A stretch of DNA of 64,000 bases, taken from contig CAMJQC010000001.1 of NCBI GenBank assembly GCA_946407975.1, positions 26,219-90,218 of the forward strand, written 5' to 3'. Positions 42,308-50,132 of this stretch are shown one piece after another. The position numbers and the translations under genes were made by a program. Origin of the DNA: an uncultured Bacteroidales bacterium (GTDB taxonomy: Bacteria; Bacteroidota; Bacteroidia; Bacteroidales; F082). The first letter of the stretch is position 1; each line of letters starts with the position of its first letter. Below the pieces are notes generated by a model. It was given only the letters and a program-made list of their open reading frames with translations. It was not told the origin of the DNA and made no database searches.

Positions 42308-42337
42308 AAAAAGGAGGCCTTTCGACCTCCTTTTTTT
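42308..42337 (+). terminator. Rho-independent terminator of A2 (stem-loop inverted relative to A1)
   Basis: aaaaa-ggaggcctttcgacctcc-ttttttt. Confidence 0.9.
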
Positions 42338-42424
42338 GTGATGTAAAAAAAAGCACAACGGAAATACCGTTAAGGCACTCAACAGATACAACCTCACAAA
42401 ACATGAGGAAAAATCGAAAAAAAA

Positions 42425-42455
42425 TTGTTGCAAAAGAAAAATATTAGTATATTTG
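42425..42455 (+). promoter_or_regulatory. Bacteroidetes-type promoter TTG-N20-TATATTTG
   Basis: TTG at 42425-42427 and TATATTTG at 42448-42455. Confidence 0.55.
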
Positions 42456-42546
42456 CCGTTCCAACTCGCCATTTGTCTTGAACAGACGGCCTATAACACG
42501 AACACAACAAACAACAACACTAATTTATTAACCAAACTCAATTAAA

Positions 42547-44433
42547 ATGAAAAAGTTATTTACTTTAGCTTTAGTCTTGCTGGTAGCCCTTGCTGGTTAT
42601 TCGCAAGTTCAGAAGAGCTCGCAAAAAGACCCTCTGAAAAAAGTTGCCACCATGCAGAAATCAACCGGATTGGAAACCCTGAATTTCGTTCAGAGCGAAC
42701 CCAACATGACCAAAAGCGATGGCGAACTCGACTATTCTTACTACGACTGGCAGTCCAACCAAGGTCCCAGAACCTGGACCTACAAATGGCCCGATGGAAA
42801 AGTGAGTTTCGCTTTTACCACAGCATCCACAGATAATTTTAGTGACCGTGGTACTGCTGTTGGCACCTATGATGCCGTGAACGACGAATGGCTTCCTTCA
42901 GGCGGTCGTATCGAGAACGAAAGAACCGGTTTCGGCAGCATGGCTCGTTATGGTGAAAATGGTCTTGTCATAGCCGCACACACCAACACAGACCTCGGTG
43001 TTTACATCGTTGAAGACAAGGACAACATCACGCCCAACAGCGTCCCCGCTTCCCTTTACACCAACAACGCCAGCTACACACACCCTGCCGTAATGACCTC
43101 TGGTCCAAACCATGATATCATCCACGTCTTTGCCGGCAACTACGACGACAGTTCCATTCCTTTCCATTATTGGCGTTCTTCCGACGGCCATAACTGGGAC
43201 AAGAGTATGGTCCTTCCTTATATTGAAGAAGGTAGCGACTGGGGCACCAATGAATACTATTTCATGCAGACCACTGAAGACAATTGCCTTGCTTTGGTTA
43301 TCAACAGCGCTTGGAACGACGGCATGGTCCTTTACAGCTACGATGACGGTGAAACCTGGGAGAGAAAACTGTTCTACAAACATCCCAACCCAAAAGTCAA
43401 TCAACCCAGTACGTTTTTGTATCCTCGTTGGACCTCTGCACAATGGGGTGCCAATGGTCTCAATTTAGTATACGAATTCAATGGTTCAACTGGCGATCCC
43501 GGTTCAGGCACCTATTATCCCGGTTTAGGTGGTGTTGCATACTGGAGCGAAAACATGCCTTACCGGGGTGAAGGCGTCGAATTCGGTTTCGACCCCAACA
43601 ACCCAGTACCTCCCGTTAACGGCCAGCCTTTCGTCATGGACTCAGCCTATGTTTACCGTGACATCTATGCTTCCTGGTGGGCCTTCGGCAATAATGCTAC
43701 ACACGACATGTGGCCTGAATATTTCGGCTTCCTTGCCGCTCTTGACGAGAACGGACAACCGAACTACGACTTTGAAAACATTACTGAATTCGCTATCGAA
43801 GACGAAACCCTGCACGGAGCTTACAACAGCGGCACTTGTGCCATGCCTGTTCTTTGCATAGCCGATAATGGCATTGACATGGTAGCCGTTTGGGTTGCTA
43901 TGGATGAAAAAAATCAGGATGGCGCTGGCAACTTCTATTACAAAATGTTCGCTAGCTACTCTCCCGACGGCGGCCAAAGCTGGTCACATCAGATCCAATT
44001 GACTGCTAATTTTGTATACAGCTTCTCTGAGTTTGTCTATCCTCAGGCTGCTCTCGTTGGCAACACATTGGTGGTTGCGGTCCAAATGGACGATGCCACT
44101 GGAACTTACGTTCAAGAAGATGAAGATGACCCGACCGACTGCCTGTATCAAGGTATGACCTTCGACCTCAGCGAACTCTTTGAAGATTGGAACACTCCTG
44201 AAAACCCGGTTCAGACGGCCACTCATATGATCATCTTCCCCAACCCCGCTACCGACCAACTCAATGTCACTTTGAGCCGTAACGCCAATATCTCCATCTA
44301 CAACCTCACTGGTCAGATGGTTCAGAATGTGGAAGGTCACATCGGCGGCAACGTCATCGACCTCTCCGGCATGAACAGCGGCATCTATTTCATCAATGCT
44401 GACGGGAAGACCCAAAAGTTCATCGTGAAATAA
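42547..44433 (+). CDS. Secreted Asp-box protein, T9SS type A sorting domain; paralogue B1
   Basis: Asp-boxes 'SYDDGETWERK', 'SPDGGQSWSHQ'; C-term 'IIFPNPATDQLNVTL...GIYFINADGKTQKFIVK'. Confidence 0.88.
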   Translation: MKKLFTLALVLLVALAGYSQVQKSSQKDPLKKVATMQKSTGLETLNFVQSEPNMTKSDGELDYSYYDWQSNQGPRTWTYKWPDGKVSFAFTTASTDNFSDRGTAVGTYDAVNDEWLPSGGRIENERTGFGSMARYGENGLVIAAHTNTDLGVYIVEDKDNITPNSVPASLYTNNASYTHPAVMTSGPNHDIIHVFAGNYDDSSIPFHYWRSSDGHNWDKSMVLPYIEEGSDWGTNEYYFMQTTEDNCLALVINSAWNDGMVLYSYDDGETWERKLFYKHPNPKVNQPSTFLYPRWTSAQWGANGLNLVYEFNGSTGDPGSGTYYPGLGGVAYWSENMPYRGEGVEFGFDPNNPVPPVNGQPFVMDSAYVYRDIYASWWAFGNNATHDMWPEYFGFLAALDENGQPNYDFENITEFAIEDETLHGAYNSGTCAMPVLCIADNGIDMVAVWVAMDEKNQDGAGNFYYKMFASYSPDGGQSWSHQIQLTANFVYSFSEFVYPQAALVGNTLVVAVQMDDATGTYVQEDEDDPTDCLYQGMTFDLSELFEDWNTPENPVQTATHMIIFPNPATDQLNVTLSRNANISIYNLTGQMVQNVEGHIGGNVIDLSGMNSGIYFINADGKTQKFIVK

Positions 44434-44453
44434 TTCTACCGTTTTATAGCTAC

Positions 44454-44484
44454 AAAAAAGGAGGTCGAAAGGCCTCCTTTTTTT
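44454..44484 (+). terminator. Rho-independent terminator of B1
   Basis: aaaaaa-ggaggtcgaaaggcctcc-ttttttt. Confidence 0.9.
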
Positions 44485-44636
44485 CTTTAAAAAAGACAGG
44501 TAAAACGCTTTCAAACCCGTGGACTTCCCTGCATCACCCAACCGCCTTTTCTTTTCAAAACGCACCAAGACAATCAAAAACCTGATTTTTCAGAAAAAAA
44601 AACACTAAAAAAACAACCAAATGAGAAAAAAGATAG

Positions 44637-44644
44637 TATCTTTG
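44637..44644 (+). promoter_or_regulatory. Bacteroidetes-type -7 element (TATCTTTG)
   Basis: TAnnTTTG upstream of ATG 44722. Confidence 0.5.
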
Positions 44645-44721
44645 CTATCCAATGGTCATACACCTATGTCCATAGATTAAGAAACATCTAACTAACATAT
44701 TATCAACCAAACACAGTAAAA

Positions 44722-46644
44722 ATGAAAAAGTTATTTACCTTAGTCTTAGTCTTGCTGGTAGCCACAGCCGGTTACTCGCAAATGCAATCCAAGTTCTCCA
44801 AGAGCAATCTCAAAGCTGTACAAGAACAAGTGCTGATCGGTGATGAGGTCTTTGATTTCGTTGGCAGCACGCCTACGATGACCAAATCGGATTCCGAATT
44901 GGACTACACTTACTTCGACTGGCAAACCAACACAGCCGCCCGTAACCTTACCATGAACTTCCCCGATGGCTGCGTGGGCTTCGCTTACACCTATGCCAGC
45001 GATGAAACCATGGCGGACCGTGGCACGGCCATCGCCATTTACAATCCCAACACTGATTCGTGGACCACAGCCGGCGGTTCCATAGAAAAGGAAAAGACCG
45101 GATTTGGCTGTGCAGCCCGCTATGGTTCAAACGGCATTGTCGTTGTCTCCCGTAACGCCGCCACCCTCAAATGCGGCGTGTTTATCATCGAGGATAAAGA
45201 CAACCTGCCGGCACCTAACACCTTGGACCCCATCTACGAACTTGACGACACCTACAACGCCCACTTCCCATGCGTCATGTGCACCGGTCCTGACCACAAG
45301 CACATCCACATCCTGGTGACGGCCCTTGACCAAACCATTGACGACCAAGTGAATCCTTATTTCTATGTTCGTTCCATGGACGGCGGCCAGACCTGGGAAG
45401 AAGGCATGACCATCGAATACCTTGGCCGCGCATACTGCCCTCAATATGGTTCTGGACAAGACGCCTACTTTATGGAAAACAACGGTGAAGACCGCCTGAG
45501 CATCGTGGTGAACACCCGTCGTGGCGACGGTGCCGTTCTGAACAGTTACGACGAAGGCAACACCTGGGAAAGACAAGAATATTACCACCACCCCGGCATC
45601 GATGTTGACTACGGTGAAGGCATGGGTTATCTTTATCCCCGCTGGACGTCAGCCTTTTATGACAACGAAAACCATTTGCATGTAGCCTACGAATTTGGCG
45701 GTGGTACTGGCGATGCTTCCTCCACCAGCTATTATCCTGGCATCGGTGGTGTGGCTTATTGGGACGACCAAATGCCTTACCGTGGCGAAGGCCTCGAATT
45801 CGGTTTCGACCCGAACAACCCGATGCCCCCTGTACAAGGACAGCCCTTCATCATGGACTCCGCTTATCTCTTCCAAGACATCTATGGTAGTTGGTGGGCC
45901 TTCAAAGAAGCCACCCATGAAATGTGGCCGGAATACATAGGTTATGTTACCACATTAGGCGATGATGGCGAATGGGAAAATCCTTACGAAGCCACTGAGT
46001 TCAATATTGAAGACTTTACCTTACATGGTGGCTACAACTGCGGTATCAGCGCTATGCCTGTCCTGCTGACCACTCCAGACCAAGACCTGCTGGTTGCCGT
46101 TTGGATTGCCATGGACGAAAACAATACCGATGACCTTGGAAACTTTTACTTCAAGCTCTTCACTTCAGCATCAAATGATGGCGGTTTGACATGGACTACC
46201 ATGAAACACCTCACCAACACCTTCCTGTACACCTACACGGAATGCGTCTATCCTCAGGCTGCCATCACCAACAACCAGCTGGTGATCGCTCTCCAGATGG
46301 ACGGTGGAACCGACAACTACCTCTTGGGAAACGATCCTGATCCGTCGGACAACTACTACCAAGGCCTTACCTATGACCTGAACGAACTCTTCGGCTACGA
46401 CGGCATGGAAGAAAACCACATCGACAAGAATACGGTGATCAGCCTGTATCCTAACCCTGTCTCCTCCAGCTTGTCCGTTACGCTGAACCAAGACGAAGAA
46501 ATCGTCATCAGCAATATGATCGGTCAGACCATCAGCACGGTGAGAGGCCATCAAGGCGTCAACACCATCGACGTGAGCAACCTGAACAGCGGCGTCTACT
46601 TCATCAATGCAGGTTCCGCTTCTCAGAAGTTCGTCGTGAAATAA
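44722..46644 (+). CDS. Secreted Asp-box protein, T9SS type A sorting domain; paralogue B2
   Basis: Asp-boxes 'SMDGGQTWEEG', 'SYDEGNTWERQ', 'SNDGGLTWTTM'; C-term 'SLYPNPVSSSLSVTL...GVYFINAGSASQKFVVK'; signal peptide near-identical to B1. Confidence 0.88.
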   Translation: MKKLFTLVLVLLVATAGYSQMQSKFSKSNLKAVQEQVLIGDEVFDFVGSTPTMTKSDSELDYTYFDWQTNTAARNLTMNFPDGCVGFAYTYASDETMADRGTAIAIYNPNTDSWTTAGGSIEKEKTGFGCAARYGSNGIVVVSRNAATLKCGVFIIEDKDNLPAPNTLDPIYELDDTYNAHFPCVMCTGPDHKHIHILVTALDQTIDDQVNPYFYVRSMDGGQTWEEGMTIEYLGRAYCPQYGSGQDAYFMENNGEDRLSIVVNTRRGDGAVLNSYDEGNTWERQEYYHHPGIDVDYGEGMGYLYPRWTSAFYDNENHLHVAYEFGGGTGDASSTSYYPGIGGVAYWDDQMPYRGEGLEFGFDPNNPMPPVQGQPFIMDSAYLFQDIYGSWWAFKEATHEMWPEYIGYVTTLGDDGEWENPYEATEFNIEDFTLHGGYNCGISAMPVLLTTPDQDLLVAVWIAMDENNTDDLGNFYFKLFTSASNDGGLTWTTMKHLTNTFLYTYTECVYPQAAITNNQLVIALQMDGGTDNYLLGNDPDPSDNYYQGLTYDLNELFGYDGMEENHIDKNTVISLYPNPVSSSLSVTLNQDEEIVISNMIGQTISTVRGHQGVNTIDVSNLNSGVYFINAGSASQKFVVK

Positions 46645-46664
46645 TTCCGATTAACATAACCATT

Positions 46665-46694
46665 AAAAAAGGAGGTCTTTCGACCTCCTTTTTT
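46665..46694 (+). terminator. Rho-independent terminator of B2
   Basis: aaaaaa-ggaggtctttcgacctcc-tttttt. Confidence 0.9.
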
Positions 46695-46805
46695 AATGCA
46701 ATTTGTCTGATACTGAGAACACTCCCTGCCGCATCTCCTAAATACACATTGCTGCATACATCAAACGGCATTGCCAAGCGTATCCACATCCGTAAGACGG
46801 AATGC

Positions 46806-47822
46806 TTACCGTGTCCTTTGTCTGACGATGTCACATGCCAGATAAAGCGCCTTGCGGAAAGCATCAGGGTTAGCGACATTTTGATTCGCCAAATCATATT
46901 GGCACTCCATGACAGGAGCTGTGCAAACCGCTGGCAAACCGGAAAAATAGTATGCCCCGCCCTGAGCGGAAAGCAACTGAAACGGAACCATGGCCTGATC
47001 GTGATACATAGCCAATACGCCATCATACTTCAGCCAAGCATCGGAGCCAAAGAAAGTGTCGGCGGCGAAGGGACCGAAAGCAAAGACATCCTCGTTACGC
47101 GCCTGCAGGAGCGCCGGCTCAATGAGCGAGACTTCTTCCCTGCCGAAGGCTTCCGACATGCCAGCGTGAGGATTTAGGCCCAATACGGCGACTTTTGGAG
47201 CCGTGATGCCAAAATCATTCTTCAGAGACATGGCAAAACCCCTTACCCCTTGCAATACCCGTTCGGTCGTGACGGCTTCAAGAGCTTCGCGCAATGGCAA
47301 ATGCGAAGTGAGCATGCCTATTTTCACCCGGTCGGAGACCAATATCAACATCGAAGAAGCGGCGCCAAACGCGGCGTCAAGATATTGCTGCTGGTTGGCA
47401 TAGGCATAACGATCCCGTTTCATATTCAAAGGATTTGCCGGAGCCAGCACGAGGCCGTCGACATGGCCGTTGCGCAAATCATCAACACCCTTCTCCAAAG
47501 AGACGACCGCCATAAGACCTGCAAGATCGGTAACCTTCCCAGGATCGATATCCAGCTTATCCTCGACGATGTTCAGAATATTGAACTTCTGGCTCCAGGC
47601 CTGACGCGCATCACGGGTGAGGGAGTAACTGAAATCAGCTATCCCAAAATTCTTCTTATAATAAGAAAACACTTTCGATTGTCCATATAAGACAGGCGTA
47701 AGCAAAGTCAGGATTCGGGCATCTTCAAAAGTCTTCAAGATGACTTCGTAACCGACGCCGTTGAAATCACCATGAGTGATTCCAATACGAGGACATAAGG
47801 GGCTGAGGGTGTCATTTTGCAT
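46806..47822 (-). CDS. pdxA: 4-hydroxythreonine-4-phosphate dehydrogenase
   Basis: 'RIGITHGDFNGVGYEVILKTF', 'AVLGLNPHAGMSEAFGREE', 'GVLAMYHDQAMVPFQLL'. Confidence 0.93.
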   Translation of the reverse strand: MQNDTLSPLCPRIGITHGDFNGVGYEVILKTFEDARILTLLTPVLYGQSKVFSYYKKNFGIADFSYSLTRDARQAWSQKFNILNIVEDKLDIDPGKVTDLAGLMAVVSLEKGVDDLRNGHVDGLVLAPANPLNMKRDRYAYANQQQYLDAAFGAASSMLILVSDRVKIGMLTSHLPLREALEAVTTERVLQGVRGFAMSLKNDFGITAPKVAVLGLNPHAGMSEAFGREEVSLIEPALLQARNEDVFAFGPFAADTFFGSDAWLKYDGVLAMYHDQAMVPFQLLSAQGGAYYFSGLPAVCTAPVMECQYDLANQNVANPDAFRKALYLACDIVRQRTR

Positions 47823-47923
47823 ACGTCAGATTTTAAAGTGTTGATGTTCAGCGACAAAATCAAGACTTCAAAATTAGACATTTATCATTAAAAAGCAAAG
47901 TTTTAATAAAAAAACGATTTTAT

Positions 47924-49150
47924 TTAACATTTTTTATGAAAAAAGGAAGAAAAGACCTCCATGATGGCGTCGGTGGCACCCAACTGCTTGCCAAGATACT
48001 GACAGCAGGTTTGAGAGGCATGGGCACAAAAACCGTCGTCCATGAGAAGGGCAAAGATGCGATCCAACTCCTCCATACCAGTCACTGAAAAAGCGCCTCC
48101 TAACGCCACCAGATCGGACGCTTCCTTGAAACGCCTGTATTTCGGGCCGAACACGACAGGGCATCCAAAAGAAACAGGTTCCTGAATGTTATGGATGTTG
48201 ACGCCGAAACCGCCGCCAATATAGACAAACCTTGCATATTGATAAATCTCGGAAAGCATGCCTATGGTATTCAATACCAATACATTCCCTTGTTGACTAT
48301 GCTGAAGCTCGGTATAAAGACATGCTGAAGGAATCAGCCGTCTGATCTGGGCAATATGTGTTTCCGAGATGTCGTGAGGTGCCAAAACCAGGCAATAAGT
48401 CGAGGGCATCTTTTCGGCAAAACGAAGCAGAAGATGCTCATCGGGAGGCCATGTGCTACCTGCAACGACGCACTCCCGTCCATCAATAAACCGCTCTATC
48501 ACCGGATAGGTCTTAGCCTGCCCTGCCATGGATGCTACACGGTCGAAGCGCGTGTCGCCACATACCGTTGTCTGTTCAATACCGATGGAATGGAGCAAAG
48601 CTGCGGTCGGCTCATCTTGAACAAAAAAATGATCGACGCGATGCAACTGTCGACGGAACCAGCCACCGTACCACTTAAAGAAATACTGATCCGGTTGCAG
48701 CAGCACAGAGATGTAAAACAAAGGCACGCCGGCATCGTCTAATGCCTTAATGTAATTGTACCAAAACTCATATTTGACAAAGAATGCCGCCACAAAATGA
48801 TGTCTTTTCATCCATTGTGAGGCGTGTTGCGGCGTATCGGAAGGCAGGTAGAGCACTTCGTCAGCCAGAGGATAGTCCTTTCGGATCTCGTAGCCTGAAG
48901 GCGAGAAAAAAGAAAGCAGGACCTTCAGCTGAGGATAGTCCGCCTTGAGCGCTTCGATGACGGGTCTCCCCTGTTCAAACTCTCCAAGCGAAGCGGCATG
49001 GATCCATACCCATCGCGTGTCATCAGGATGCGACTCTGGAAGCATGCGCCGGCCTTCTACCCATTGCTTTGCCTTGGCATGGCCAAAAAAGGCGGCAAGC
49101 CGAATGCCGAGAGCATAGCACCGAATGGCTGTTGAATAGAGAAAGCGCAT
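47924..49150 (-). CDS. waaA: 3-deoxy-D-manno-octulosonic acid (Kdo) transferase
   Basis: 'VWIHAASLGEFEQGRPVIEALK', 'FFSPSGYEI', 'VFVKYEFWYNY'-like 'FFVKYEFWYNYIKAL', 'AGSTWPPDE', 'GGGFGVNIHNIQEPVSFGCPVVFGP'. Confidence 0.94.
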   Translation of the reverse strand: MRFLYSTAIRCYALGIRLAAFFGHAKAKQWVEGRRMLPESHPDDTRWVWIHAASLGEFEQGRPVIEALKADYPQLKVLLSFFSPSGYEIRKDYPLADEVLYLPSDTPQHASQWMKRHHFVAAFFVKYEFWYNYIKALDDAGVPLFYISVLLQPDQYFFKWYGGWFRRQLHRVDHFFVQDEPTAALLHSIGIEQTTVCGDTRFDRVASMAGQAKTYPVIERFIDGRECVVAGSTWPPDEHLLLRFAEKMPSTYCLVLAPHDISETHIAQIRRLIPSACLYTELQHSQQGNVLVLNTIGMLSEIYQYARFVYIGGGFGVNIHNIQEPVSFGCPVVFGPKYRRFKEASDLVALGGAFSVTGMEELDRIFALLMDDGFCAHASQTCCQYLGKQLGATDAIMEVFSSFFHKKC

Positions 49151-49163
49151 GACGAAAGACTAT

Positions 49164-49979
49164 TTAGTCGTAATAGAACATCTCCGGCTGACGCTGATAG
49201 GTAGGGATGAGCCAGTTAAAGCGAATGCCGTAATATAGGTCGTTATAACGGGTATTGGGGTCGATCCTGCCGACAGGTTCGAGTTGTCCCGTCGCAGGGT
49301 TGGTGAAGACCCTGAAGTCGTAATCGCGCAACGGACGCGTACGGGCATAGGTGACTTCGAGCGCAATGGAGAAATTCAGCAGACGGGTATCACCCAGATA
49401 CAGATAGCCGACTTCGCCATGGAAAGCGGGGCCACCGCGCATGCGGTCGTAACCGTATTCATAGTCACCTTCGACCGGATAAGGCGTATTGTAAAGGTTT
49501 TTGTCGTATTCAATACGGATACGGTTCAAAAGATAACCCAGGCCGGCCTGCACCAGAATGCCGCTGTTCGGATTGCCATAAAACGGGAAGACCTTGCCTA
49601 ATTCTGCCTGAAAATGCCATCCACGCTGATAAACGGCCAAGGTGACAAGGCTGCCGCCTCCGCCTATCAACTCACCATCGACTGTCGTAATGCCTTCGCC
49701 TAACAGATCGACACGGTCGCCTTTCACTTTTTTGCCAAATATGTAGTTGACATTGGCCGTCCAAAGCCAGTTCTCGTCGGTCTTATAGCCGAAACTGCCG
49801 CCAATAGTGCTGTTGACACCGAACGAGACCTTCGTATCCAGGGCTGGCATCTGAAAAGCATAATTCGCTTCAAACATAGCCACAGAGATGACGTCGGTCC
49901 TGATATTCTTGCCTTCCTGAGCAGGGAGGCACGCTGAAAAAGCGAGTAAAACGGCAAACAGGGTAAGTATCTTTTTCAT
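49164..49979 (-). CDS. Predicted outer-membrane beta-barrel protein
   Basis: Signal peptide MKKILTLFAVLLAFSACLPAQ; alternating amphipathic strands, 'GGSFGYKTDENWLWTANVNYIFGKKV'. Confidence 0.6.
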   Translation of the reverse strand: MKKILTLFAVLLAFSACLPAQEGKNIRTDVISVAMFEANYAFQMPALDTKVSFGVNSTIGGSFGYKTDENWLWTANVNYIFGKKVKGDRVDLLGEGITTVDGELIGGGGSLVTLAVYQRGWHFQAELGKVFPFYGNPNSGILVQAGLGYLLNRIRIEYDKNLYNTPYPVEGDYEYGYDRMRGGPAFHGEVGYLYLGDTRLLNFSIALEVTYARTRPLRDYDFRVFTNPATGQLEPVGRIDPNTRYNDLYYGIRFNWLIPTYQRQPEMFYYD

Positions 49980-50037
49980 AAACAGTCTATTATCTTTAAT
50001 CAACGGAGAGATTTCCGGTTTAGTATGTTTTCAGCTG

Positions 50038-50045
50038 CAAAGATA
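50038..50045 (-). promoter_or_regulatory. Bacteroidetes-type -7 element for the 49164-49979 gene
   Basis: caaagata on + strand = TATCTTTG on - strand. Confidence 0.45.
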
Positions 50046-50047
50046 GC

Positions 50048-50077
50048 AAAAGGCCGCCTCTTACGAAGCGGCCTTTT
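50048..50077 (-). terminator. Hairpin terminator after the T9SS subtilase
   Basis: aaaaggccgc...gcggcctttt inverted repeat. Confidence 0.65.
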
Positions 50078-50132
50078 ACATTTTTCTCTTTTCTAGCGGG
50101 CTGTCGGCAGAAACTGCCGTACCCGACAGCCA

